The notes under the pieces are model-generated. The model saw nothing but the letters and a program-made list of their open reading frames with translations, did not search any database and had not been told where the DNA came from. From Archegozetes longisetosus (lineage: Eukaryota; Arthropoda; Arachnida; Sarcoptiformes; Trhypochthoniidae), in the NCBI GenBank assembly GCA_018873245.2, contig JAEMBT020000008.1, forward strand, positions 15,438,090 through 15,502,089: a stretch of 64,000 bases of DNA. The letters run 5' to 3'. This document shows, piece by piece, positions 37,284-47,361 of this stretch (its first letter is position 1; every line of letters starts with the position of its first letter). The position numbers and the translations under genes are program-made.

Positions 37284-38691
37284 CTAAGCATCGCTAAGAG
37301 CCTTGACTCCAGGTAACTCTTTTCCTTCTAATAGTTCAAGACTAGCGCCACCGCCAGTACTGACATGACTGACTTTGTCTTCCGTTCCCCACTTTGCGCA
37401 ACAAGTAGCGGTGTCTCCGCCACCAATTATTGTTGTAACACCTTTTTGAGTAGCCTCCACTACCGCGTCCATAACAGTCTTTGTTCCTTTAGCGAAGTTT
37501 TCCCATTCGAAAACACCAACTGGACTGTAATCGCAATACAACTTTCAGTCGATCAGACTTTTTAAAACTATAATCTAAGAAAAAGTGAAATGCGTACCCG
37601 TTCCAAACAATAGTTTTAGCTCTAGCTATCGGTTCCTTAAAACTTTCGACTGATTTTGGGCCACAATCTAGTCCGAGCCAACCTGAAGGTATACCAGACT
37701 CAACAGTAGCCTCACCCACTTGTGCGTTCTCGTCGAACTTATCAGCAGTTACGAAATCAATCGGCAGATGCATTTGAACATTGTTTTTCTTTGCCTTATC
37801 CATCAATTGTTCAACAATATTAGCTCCTTCTTCGTCATACAAAGAGCTACCAATCTCCATACCATTCAATTTTTTGAGGAAGGTAAAAGCCATTCCGCCA
37901 ACAATTATCATTTCATTGACTTTGTCCAATAAATTAGTGATCAATTGAATCTTATCCTTAACTTTTGCACCACCCAAAATAGCTAAAACAGGTCTCTCAG
38001 GATTATCCAAAATTTTTGCAAAATATGCCAATTCTTTTTCATGAGAAAGCCTGCTGCTCTTTGAGGTAATTGGATGCCAACCATTGAAGAGTGAGCCCTG
38101 TGTGCAGTACCGAAAGCATCGTTTATGTAAACGTCGCCCAATTTTGTCAAGCTCGCTCTGAACGCATCAATATCTGCTTGAGAGGCTTTCACCTTATTTC
38201 CAGCTTCATCTACACCCTTTCCTTCTTCTTCCACATGAAATCTTAAATTTTCCAGTAAAATAACAGTTCCAGGATTTGGACTGGCACACGAAGACTCAAT
38301 CTCTGGCCCGACACAGTCGTTAAGAAATGTAACATTTTTATTCAGAAGACGTCCAACTTCTTCAGCCACTGGTCTTAATGAGTATTTATCGACTCGTAAG
38401 CCATCAGGTCGACCCAAATGTGACATAAGGACAACACTCTTTGCATTATTATCGAGCGCGTACTTCACGGTATCCAAAGCAGCAACTATTCGCTGGTTAT
38501 TAGTTATCTTCAAGTCCTTCATCGGAACATTAAAGTCAACTCTAAGACAAAAATAGATTGGTTGATCGACGATTTTGCAAATATTTACCGTTTTACCAAT
38601 GAATTGATATTTTGTTAACTAGTACTTACCGAATCAGAACTCGTTTATCATTTAAGTCGACTTTATCGATGCTTAGCTTATTTAGTGACAT
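37284..38691 (-). CDS. PGK: Phosphoglycerate kinase, one frame break
   Basis: Glycolytic enzyme converting 1,3-bisphosphoglycerate and ADP to 3-phosphoglycerate and ATP in the cytosol. Exons, minus strand: 38691-38630, 38541-37598, 37524-37284, introns 88 and 73 nt, phase 2 at both junctions. Family landmarks are all present: [19 protein letters not shown] at the start, RVDFNVPM across the first junction, [44 protein letters not shown]-like [22 protein letters not shown], the hinge and nucleotide loop [11 protein letters not shown] across junction 2, and [13 protein letters not shown] with [16 protein letters not shown]. The middle exon needs one extra base at the run of five A (plus-strand T, 38035-38039) to join GFLMKK with LAYFAK as in all PGKs. 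With that base the protein is 415 residues (human 417). For a universally essential gene with everything else intact, a base missing from the assembly is the best explanation; a pseudogene is less likely. Confidence 0.93.
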
Positions 38692-40124
38692 TTTTCTTAT
38701 AATTAATTTTAGGTTTATTTTATTTAAATGTTTGTGTTTTTATTTAGATTAAATTTTGGTTTTACTAGTTATTTTAAATGCCGGCTCTTACGAGACTGCT
38801 TTGAAGGTCAGCACTAGTCTGTGTCTAGACTTTATTAAGAGATTAGAAGCTATAGACCTCTCAACCGTACTTGTTGTATAAACCAGACGCATCCAAACTT
38901 TGTATCGAATTACACAATAACCCGCTTACAGTAAACATGTTTATAGTAAACCTACTTATAGTAAATCCTCGTTTAAAGTAAATGCTATGTTCCGCATCAA
39001 ATACAAATCAATAACTGATCGAGTAGGGATATGGAGAATCCTACTTGTAGTGAAGATTTTTGGCTGCACAGACCCATTCACTATAAATGAGTTAGAGTGT
39101 GCTTGAATCTCCCTCATAGATAATTGACTAAATTACTTAAAAATTATTCTGAATCAGTTTCTAAATAACTTCTAGGTAAATTCAAATTCATCTTCTTAAT
39201 TCATTTCAGGTAATTCAAACAAAAGTTTAGCAACTTTTAGGAAAGCTTTACTTGAAGTGTTAAGTCTGAAATTATTTTAAAATCTTGATTTGAAAGTTTA
39301 AAGTTTTGGTTAATTTGATTAAATTTGAATGAAGTTTTATTAAGACTTGAGGCTTAGACGGAAAAGAAGATAAAAATCATACTCATACCCATATTTTCTA
39401 CTAAGAGATTCGGAATGAGAAAACTGATGAATGAAACGTAAAAGTAGCTATAACAAGGTATTTCTACAAAATATTTGCACGAATTGTATTCTGGGATTGT
39501 TGTAAACATCTTAATAATACTCGTTAAACAAACTTTATTCTGCAATATGTCTAAATAGAGTCTAATTTGGATATTTTTTATAGAAATAAGTTACGTTTCA
39601 TATGAATCGGAAAGTCTCAATTTTTTGTCCACTACAGCAAATCTAAATTATGATTCATCTATAGTGAGAATAAACTGTAGTTTTAAAGCACTTGTTGACA
39701 AAATATCGACAAGATAGCTCAAAGTGAAACAAATACCAGTATTAGTTATCAATCGAAATATCTTTAATAACAAGATTGCATAATCTAGCCATAATATGGT
39801 CGATATTGCTATGTATTGATGAAACAAAACTGACGAAAAAATTGATTCATAAATTATACACAACACAATTGGACGTCATAAATTGACCTGCGTAAAAATT
39901 GATAAAAGATGATCAACAACTGATCAAATACTTATTAGTATTATTGCATCTAACTTTACTTCTGTGTGTTATTTTTACATATAATTATAATCTTATAAAT
40001 ATTATTATACGATATAATTCATATAAATAAGAAATGAGTCAGAAATAATCTGTCATATGATTGAAAGTTAAATCAATACCTTATAAATCAACTGATGGCT
40101 AAGTGAATTGACCGAATCTGAAAG
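38692..40124. other. Intergenic region between divergent PGK and copine; short degenerate repeats
   Basis: About 1.4 kb holding the promoters of PGK (minus) and copine (plus). At 38922-38983 there are four near-copies of a 15-bp unit (core TTATAGTAAA), with a related word near 39040-39055 and an inverted relative near 39075. Clusters like this resemble the TTATAGT-rich ends of some pogo/Tigger-type transposons, but no full element or target duplication is visible. The remainder is featureless AT-rich DNA. Confidence 0.4.
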
Positions 40125-41980
40125 ATGTCACAAGTGAATTGGTCGCAAAACTATTCAAATGCGAACACTGGTTCTTCGGGTCGCATCTCCAGTGAAATGA
40201 TGGCTCCGTTCACGTGTTCGACCAATTTAGACAACAATCTGAGCGGTGGTAACGCGGTTATGCCAACCTCACAGATTGAGATGACACTGAGTTGCCGGAA
40301 CCTATTAAATAAGGATATTTTGTCAAAATCGGATCCATATTGTTTGGTGCAAATGAAGGATTCGTGGCAAGAAAAGTATTTTGAGATCGGAAGAACTGAA
40401 ACAATCCAAGATAATCTCAGTCCAGAATGGGTTAAGAAGTTTGTGATCAATTATAATTTCGAAACTGTACAAAAAATGCGTTTCGAGGTCTGGGACGTCG
40501 ATCCCGATGGCAAAGACTTTTTGGGTCAGTTCGAGACCACTTTGGCTGAGATTGTTGCCTATTCTGGTCGACAATTCATCGGCAGATTAGTGGTGTTCCG
40601 GGACGAGATTGCGGAGAAATAATTATTGTGACTGAAGAAGTATCGAGTTGTAAACAAATAGTTCAAATGCAGTTTAGAGCTAAATCATTGGCTAGATTGT
40701 CGTGGATTGTGAGAAATGATCCGTATTTAGTGTTGTCGCGATCTAACGAAGACGGAACCTATTCGGTGGTCATGAAGAGCGAACCCGTCTTTTCGACTCA
40801 GAATCCTCTTTGGATGCCCATAACTATGAGAGTTAGAACTCTTTGTAATGGAGATTACGACAGAACTATTAAAATTGATTGTTATGACAAACGATCGAGT
40901 GGTAATCACAAATTGATCGGCACGTGTCACACATCGCTTAGAAGCTTAACTCAAGGACCCAATGAAAATAAGTATCCATTGATAAATCCCTCAAAGCAGA
41001 AACTAAAGAGTAATTACACCAATTCTGGGATCGTTGAGTTGGTCTCGATAACAGTTACAGAAGAAATAACTTTTCTCGATTACATTCGCAGCGGAACACA
41101 AATGCATTTTGCAGTTGCCATAGATTTCACTGCATCTAATGGTCCGCCAAGAGATCCTCAATCACTTCATTTTCTCGACACATTTGGCGGTCGACCGAAT
41201 CCTTATGAAATAGCACTGAGAAGTGTTGGAGAAATCATTCAGCACTACGACAGTGCGGGAATGTTTCCAGCTTTTGGTAAGTAATTCATTTAGATTTCAG
41301 ATTTGTTACCAACTCTTCATTTAGAATTCATAACAAACCAAATTTCAAACTTGAACAATGTTTTGAATTTTCTAACAGGTTTTGGTGCTAAAATTCCTCC
41401 GACTGGAGAAGTATCTCATCAGTTTCCCCTCAACAATAATCCATCGCATCCATATTGTTCAGGAATTCAGGAAATATTGAATCATTATCGCAATTGTTTG
41501 GCTTCAGTAACGCTTTATGGTCCAACAAACTTTTCGATGGTTATCAACAATACAGCAGCGATTGCTAGACAGTTTCAAGACGGAAAACATTACTTTATAT
41601 TATTAATCATAACCGATGGTATTATTTCAGATATGCATCAGACAAAGAGTGCTATTGTCAATGCGTCAAAGCTACCCATTTCTATAATAATAGTTGGTGT
41701 CGGAAACGCTGATTTTGCAGCTATGGATGAATTAGACTCAGATGATGTTCGACTTTCAGTTGATGGCAGATATGCCGAACGAGATATTGTGCAGTTTGTT
41801 CCTCTGAATAAATTTTTGTCCCGTAACGGACCCTTTGTTAGATCTCAGGCCGATCTTGCAAAGGAAGTATTGGCAGAAATTCCAGATCAGATGACTGGAT
41901 ATATGAAATCAAGAGGTTTCAAACCAAATTTGACAACATCAGTGCCAACACCAAACGCGCCTCCAATTTCAGCCTCCTGA
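40125..41980 (+). CDS. Copine family calcium-dependent phospholipid-binding protein, one frame break
   Basis: Copines have two C2 domains and a von Willebrand A-like domain and move to membranes on calcium rise. Exon 1 is 40125-41276 and exon 2 is 41379-41980, with a 102-nt intron, phase 1. C2A (residues about 50-165) keeps calcium-loop aspartates in KDILSKSDPY and DVDPDGKDFLG. C2B (about 170-300) contains SNEDG and CNGDYDRTIKI, but its calcium loops look degenerate. The A domain shows the MIDAS-like AIDFTASNGPP, PYEIALRSVGEIIQHYDS, GFGAKIPP, LYGPTNFSMVINN, LLIITDGIISDM, NASKLPISIIIVGVG and YAERDIVQFVP, all classic copine. The frame shifts at about 40617-40624: one extra base there gives EKIIIVTEEVSSCK, as expected at the C2A-C2B junction, and a 584-residue protein. 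No intron explains the shift. The Ser/Asn/Gly-rich N-terminal 45 residues are lineage-specific. Confidence 0.92.
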
Positions 41981-42771
41981 ACATTTTTTTCTAATCTTAA
42001 TATTTATCATAAACTATAAGATATCGATGACTTAAATTATTAACTTAACTTTACTATAACTTCTATTCTATACTATTCTGTACTTTTAAATATACTCTAC
42101 AACTTTCAGATCAATCCAATGGTTTTCAATTTTTTATTGTAAAATGATTTTGTTTTTACTAAATGTTCTAAAATTGTTATAAATATATGAACAAAGAATT
42201 TTAAGTTTGTTTTTGCACATTGATTGAAACTTTATATCCAGTGTTGAAAGTAACCTTAAATGCAATTGTAATGCTTGTGATCAACAATAAATTATTGAAA
42301 CTTGTGCAAAACACTTACTTTTGTCTGTATAAAAATTTGATAAACATCGATGCAATACATTTTTATATAACTATCTATAAAAATGATTCATTTTTCAACT
42401 AGAACCAAAGTTCATAATATATTGAATGATAGAGAGTAAAAGTTTATTGATGAACAATCGAAAGTTCAGCCCTAGAATACAAGATAAAAGAACCAAAATT
42501 TAATTAACTTCGCAGTCATCTTAATTACAACAGATGACAGAAATTGAATACGAAAAGTTGTTATGTAAAAATAGTCCAAATTTTAAGAATAATTGAAAGT
42601 TGTATGAGTTGATGCTTTGTAAAAAAAACGTTAGATTTGTTTGAAACAGTAAAGCTTGCAATCAATAACTGAGTGGGTAGCAACAGAAGATAATCAAATT
42701 CCTAAAATAGCTTCAAAAAGTTGAGCTCTTTAATGCATTTTTCATCAAACCCATTATTATTTTATACTGAT
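41981..42771. other. 3' flank of copine, no further gene
   Basis: About 0.8 kb of AT-rich DNA after the copine stop, including its 3' UTR. A 60-codon frame at 42220-42402 is Ile/Asn/Leu-rich without any recognisable domain and is not called. The stretch ends at the first hAT relic. Confidence 0.5.
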
Positions 42772-43326
42772 TAGAGACCACGGTTTTCAGGCGTTATTTT
42801 TAACGAAATTCGGCGGGTCTTTTCAGGTGTTACTTTTAAAAGTAAATTTCGGGAGTTTTCGGGTTACATAAAAAATTTGATTGATTCAATTATAACTACA
42901 TGTACAATTAGTTTGACTAATAATTAGAGAAACGACATTCGATATGACCATTCAAATATAATATAGTAGATCTTTTCAAGTTTTCAAGATTAAGTTTAGT
43001 GCGTTTCAAAGTTAAAACATTACGAAATTTGCTAAAAGATCTTTCAGCGTCTAGACTTCCAAATGCAATGCATAACAAATTAAGAACAACTATTGACAAA
43101 TTAGGATCTGATGTTCTTTTCTTTTTAGGCATGTTTATTTACTTTTATTTATCATAAATATCAAAATAAATATCTATCAAAGCAAAATCACGTGTATTTT
43201 CGAGGGATTTTTTATTTATAAGTTAGGAATTTTCGGGGATTTCGGTTTTCAGCTGAAAACATATTAGCTAAAATTGGCAGCAATTACTAGGAAAATTCGG
43301 GTTTTACTCGAAAATCGTGGTCTTTA
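42772..43326 (-). mobile_element. Degraded hAT transposon copy with C-terminal transposase remnant
   Basis: Imperfect inverted ends: the left side starts TAGAGACCACGGTTTTC and the right side reads, inverted, TAAAGACCACGATTTTC. Subterminal G/T-rich words with TTTCGGG occur on both arms. Inside, the minus-strand frame 43132-42917 encodes a typical hAT C-terminal dimerisation motif: a small hydrophobic stretch, then SLDAERSFSKFRNVLTLKRT, then LNLENLKRSTILYLNG. Only this last part of a transposase remains, so the copy is a deletion derivative. The flanking 8-mers, atactgat and gatgaata, do not match, so either the target duplication has decayed or one flank was rearranged. The right end abuts the inverted DHHC fragment exactly. 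Confidence 0.75.
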
Positions 43327-43571
43327 GATGAATAATACTATCGCCAATACTAGTCAGAAGGAAAAGGGCATAAACCGTGTCTTACTAACGCTAATAACAT
43401 AACTAAATATTGCAAATTTAATTAGTAAATTAACTGAATGCGTACCTTGTGTAAAAAGAAAAAACCATTTTACTTTGTCTTCACCGAAAACTTGACAAAA
43501 AGTTTTATACTTTCCCAAATTGTAAGCATTACGATCGGGTCTGCCCAGGAATACCGGAGCTCGAAACGACT
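43327..43571 (-). pseudogene. Inverted partial copy of the neighbouring DHHC gene (exon 5, intron 5, start of exon 6)
   Basis: Read on the minus strand this segment matches 45511-45756 of the plus-strand DHHC gene at roughly 90 percent by eye, without large gaps. It starts at the first base of exon 5 (AGTC, encoding the equivalent of [19 protein letters not shown]), runs through intron 5 and stops a little into exon 6 (...GGCGATAGTATTATTCATC). Because it keeps the intron it is a DNA-level duplication and not a retrocopy. Its frame reads well through the exon part, but it has no start, DHHC core or downstream exons. Its two ends coincide with, or lie within a few bases of, the two flanking hAT relics. 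Confidence 0.88.
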
Positions 43572-43577
43572 CATAAT

Positions 43578-44019
43578 TAGGGTGACCAAGTGTCCCGCAT
43601 TCCGCATGCACCTTTTACGGGACAGAAATATAAAGCTTTTTAAGATTTAACTTAAAAAATGTTCACTATAAGTTTCTGTTTAATGCAAAGAATGCAATTT
43701 TGTTGTCAACACGTTTCTTACTGCCAAAATCTTTGGTCTGGTGAACGTAATCGAATGAATGTTAGTTTAGTAAAATCAGAAATATGGATACGATTTCATT
43801 TTTCAATGACATGTTCCGGATTTTATGATTTCATTAAAAGCAAAAACGAACTATTATATGCAGTAAAATTTCAGAAGTATAAGTTTTTGAATAATAAACA
43901 AGGATTGTAAATTTGTAAATAAAATTTGTTTTAAAATTAAAACTTTTAAGAAATATTTTATAAGGGGGCCAAAATTTTTTTGTCCCGCATTTAATAGTTT
44001 TGACTTGGTCAAAACCCTA
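43578..44019 (+). mobile_element. Second degraded hAT copy, different family, with transposase C-terminal remnant
   Basis: Left end TAGGGTGACCAAGTGTCCCG; right end, inverted, TAGGGTTTTGACCAAGT with GCGGGACA further in. The flanking 8-mers are CTCATAAT (43570-43577) and CTTATAAT (44020-44027), seven of eight matching, which fits a hAT target duplication. The plus-strand frame 43659-43910 contains NLWSGERNRMNVSLVKSE and then FYDFIKSKNELLYAVKFQKY. This is the pattern at the C-terminus of one large hAT group (LW..ERNR...V..VKA.L..K.NF...C..FY). The rest of the transposase is gone. The ends are unlike those of the hAT relic at 42772-43326, so these are two independent insertions. Confidence 0.75.
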
Positions 44020-44066
44020 CTTATAATACAAAATAGTATTGAAAAGTGAACATTTCGCTTAATAAG

Positions 44067-44109
44067 TAAAGACGCTAGAAACGGGAATATCCCATTTCTA
44101 GCGTCTTTA
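44067..44109. repeat. Near-perfect inverted repeat (hairpin)
   Basis: Two 20-bp arms, TAAAGACGCTAGAAACGGGA and its complement with a single mismatch, are separated by only 3 bp. Weaker pairing extends further out (CGCTTAATAAG against CTTATTACG-like sequence). It lies just past the second hAT relic and about 330 bp before the DHHC start codon. It could be a tiny MITE relic, a transcription-blocking hairpin or an RNA hairpin; the 3-bp loop is tight for a microRNA precursor. Confidence 0.75.
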
Positions 44110-44442
44110 GTAATAAGGCGTGCATCTCTACTAAGTTAAAAGAATGAGATAAAAAGGATTACATTTTTATGATTACACTCTACTGGCATAACTCACTAAC
44201 GAACATTGATTAACAATTGTAAAATATAAGTCATTTTTATAATTACTTTAGTTTTATCCCATTTTTATTACATAAATAGTTAGTAAATATTAGTTGAAAA
44301 AGGACTTAAATATTAATCAATTTTGAACTAATAGCAAATGAAATGATACTAAAGTGTGCTTAATATTAGACCTAAATCAACGCAATCGCCTTTTAATTGA
44401 TTATTAATTGTTATTATTGCTATTATTATTGTATTGAAAGTA

Positions 44443-46404
44443 ATGCAAATGTCACGCGTCCACAGTCACAACAACCGCGCGAGTGGTCAGTCATCGCAAT
44501 CGTTGTCTCGACAGATGAGAAAAAAATGTAGTGTTTGCATTCGAGTCTTCAAATGGTTTCCGGTATTATTCATACTATCAGTACTTTCATGGGGTTATTA
44601 CGCGTATGTGATTCAACTAAATCTGTACACCATCGATTCTATCATATTAAAATGTATCTATTTGACAATTTTTCACATAATTTACGTGTTGACGATGTGG
44701 TCTTATTGGCAGACCATATTCACTGATATCGCACAAATTCCAAGAGATGTATTGACTATATATTAATTTATATTTGACATAAGCATAGTTTGTTGTTAAC
44801 TCATTTGTATTAATGTCTTATAGTTTTGGTTACCATCATCAGAAAGGGAGAAACTAGTGAAAGCGACAAACGAAGAGCACCAGAAACAGATTCTAGACCA
44901 GTACGTGTCAGAACGTAATCTTCCGATCCAGTGTCGGGCTTATAATGGCATGTATAGGGTTTGTGAAGAGTGTTACATGATCAAACCTGATAGAGCTCAT
45001 CATTGTTCAGTCTGTGACTCGTGTGTTCTTAAAATGGATCATCACTGCCCCTGGTCTGACATTATTTGTTTACTGCCTACCTATAAAGATGAATCAATAA
45101 TTTTCTTTCATTATAGGGTCAATAATTGCGTTTCATTCTCTAACTACAAGTTTTTTATACTGTTTCTTGGATACGCTTTCGCTTTATGTTTATTCACTGC
45201 CATTACTTCTTTTCCATATTTTCTCAAGTTTTGGAAGGTCTCAACGATACAATACAATTCAATTAATTCGCTCTTTTCTAAATTTGATTAATTATTTGTA
45301 GAACGAACTCTCCGAATGGGGAAAATTTCACATTTTATTCCTATTTTTCGTTTCAATCATGTTCGCTATAAGCTTAATATCCTTATTTGGATATCACATT
45401 TATTTGGTTTTGCTCAACAGATCCACATTAGGTTTGATACATATAGCAGCAATTGTCTTGTATTTAAGTACTAAATTAATTAACATTTTGTCTATTGTAT
45501 GGAAAAATAGAGTCATTTCGAGCTCCGGTTTTCCTGAGCGGACCCGATCGTAATGCTTACAATTTGGGAAAGTATAAAAATGTTTGTCAAGTTTTCGGTG
45601 AAGACAAAGTAAAATGGTTTTTACCTGTCTACACAAGGTACGTATTCAATTAATTTGTTAGTTAAATTTACAATACTTAGCTAGGTTATTAGCGTTAGTA
45701 AGACACGGTTTATGCCCTTTTCCCTCTGACCAGTATTGGCGATGGTATTATTTATCCAACGAGAAGTCAACTTCTACCTGAACATCATAATCAACAAAGT
45801 TTTTACAACTCCATTGGACAGTCAGATACAGTTTCAGTACCAATTGATTCACAGCAACATTCTTCTGACAGGTCAGCAAATGAAGTGCCAATTATAGTAT
45901 AACAACAAATATTTTTGATAAATGTATTTATGAAAATATATTGCCTTTCAATCAGATATTTTTAATAAAATAAAAGTTGATTGCAACTAATAATCGAACA
46001 GTTTTTTTGGAGTTGTAAAAACTTACTTTTACAATAATGAATAAGTTTTGTATATTATTTTAAATATGTTTAGAAACCAAATTAACATTAAGCTATATAT
46101 AAACCATTACTAACTTTACAGTAAGGGAAGTGGAATTGTTTTTGACCAAAAAAATCATAATGAAGATAACGCTAGACTTCTTGAGGGCGTCGAGGATCAG
46201 GATGAAGAAGCAATTGTAGAACGAACTGCTTCTCTTGGTATTCAATATGATTGCATGCAATAATGACTGTTGAACTTGAGTTAAGACTGAAATTTTGATT
46301 GTGGATATTTAGGTTCAAAATGTGATGACTTACCGACTTCGCTTTCCTTTTCACGAACTAAAGATTCTGATAACGATTTGAGTCAAAGCTTTATAGAGTC
46401 TTAA
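44443..46404 (+). CDS. DHHC palmitoyltransferase (ZDHHC2/15/20-like), eight exons, two possible 3' ends
   Basis: Membrane enzyme that transfers palmitate from palmitoyl-CoA to protein cysteines. Exons: 44443-44748, 44824-45053, 45117-45237, 45302-45431, 45511-45637, 45734-45871, 46122-46237, 46313-46404, phases consistent, 419 residues. Two N-terminal membrane spans flank YYAYVIQLN. The catalytic cysteine-rich domain reads [20 protein letters not shown] and [20 protein letters not shown] with all zinc ligands. Two further spans include [20 protein letters not shown]. The TTxE-like element is replaced by [33 protein letters not shown] matches the ZDHHC2/15/20 group. If the exon-6 donor GTCAGC (45872) is not used, exon 6 runs on to a stop at 45902 (360 residues); AATAAA signals lie at 45964 and 46506, one after each end. 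The long tail is acidic and Ser-rich. ATG 44443 is chosen as the first in-frame ATG. Confidence 0.92.
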
Positions 46405-47361
46405 TATTACTAAAGATTATTTCTTGTTTATATATTTTCTATTTCTACTGCAACCATGTAAATACTCTAATTCAAGTTTAATGTAAAATCAGTTAATGCA
46501 CGTTAAATAAAATATTGTACTAAATACTAGTTGAAGTCCATTTCGCCAAAAGGTCAATGCTTTTTTACTAACAGCATCTCATTTAAATCATAAGTACCAT
46601 GATTATTATGGTTATTATGATTATTGTGCCTGTATCACACGAATTCTCTAAAATATTTCTATTCAACTCGAATCGCTCACAAAATGTCACTTTAGACATT
46701 TTCAAGTTTAACTCAATATAGATTTATCGATACTGTTGATCAATCCGTAATTATGCAACCTTAAAACTTGCAGGTTTACATTGAGCTGTCACTAATTTTT
46801 CTTTTGACTGTTTCCTACTGAGCCATGTTACCCCTATATGAGTGCGACTCTTCAAAATTTTCAACTCTAAATTTATTCATCAATTTATATTTTCTATTTT
46901 ATCTTATAAATGAAGATAACTTTATTTTACTATTGATGAGTTAAAAGTTTATATTTAACGTTACCCATTGTGTTACGTGGTATTATCTGCAGGCTATATA
47001 AGGAAAATATTGAAAGTAGAACTTGAAAAGTCAATTTTCTTTTTTATTTTAAATGCTAAGTCCACATCACTTTACTATTGACTGGTGAACTACAAATACC
47101 CTAAATAAAGTTCATTAAGATTATGTTTAGAAACATCAATTGTGAACATTACTTCAATTATTAGTAATAACAATGGGAAGATGAATGCGCGAAAATTTGC
47201 TATAAAACTTGTTATTCAACTTTGAAAGACTACTGTTAGATGTAGTCCGGACTGAAAACAAATTTCTGTTTTCATAGCGCGTAGTCAAAATGTGAAAACT
47301 GAAATTTTAAATTATTTTCAAAACTAATAAGTTTTATTAAAGTCTGACTGAATCAATTAAA
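46405..47361. other. Intergenic region, no supported feature
   Basis: About 1 kb between the DHHC gene and the METTL7-like gene, both on the plus strand. It contains the DHHC long-form AATAAA at 46506 and presumably the METTL7 promoter. No frame, repeat or transposon end stands out. Confidence 0.5.

Noticed and set aside
43354-43611. An 85-codon minus-strand frame taken as a new gene
   Set aside because: It is the duplicated DHHC exon 5 read on into its intron, with a chance start; better called a gene fragment.
46172-46354. Minus-strand 60-codon frame near the DHHC 3' end
   Set aside because: The plus strand here fits DHHC exons 7 and 8 with correct splice borders and phases, so this is a shadow.
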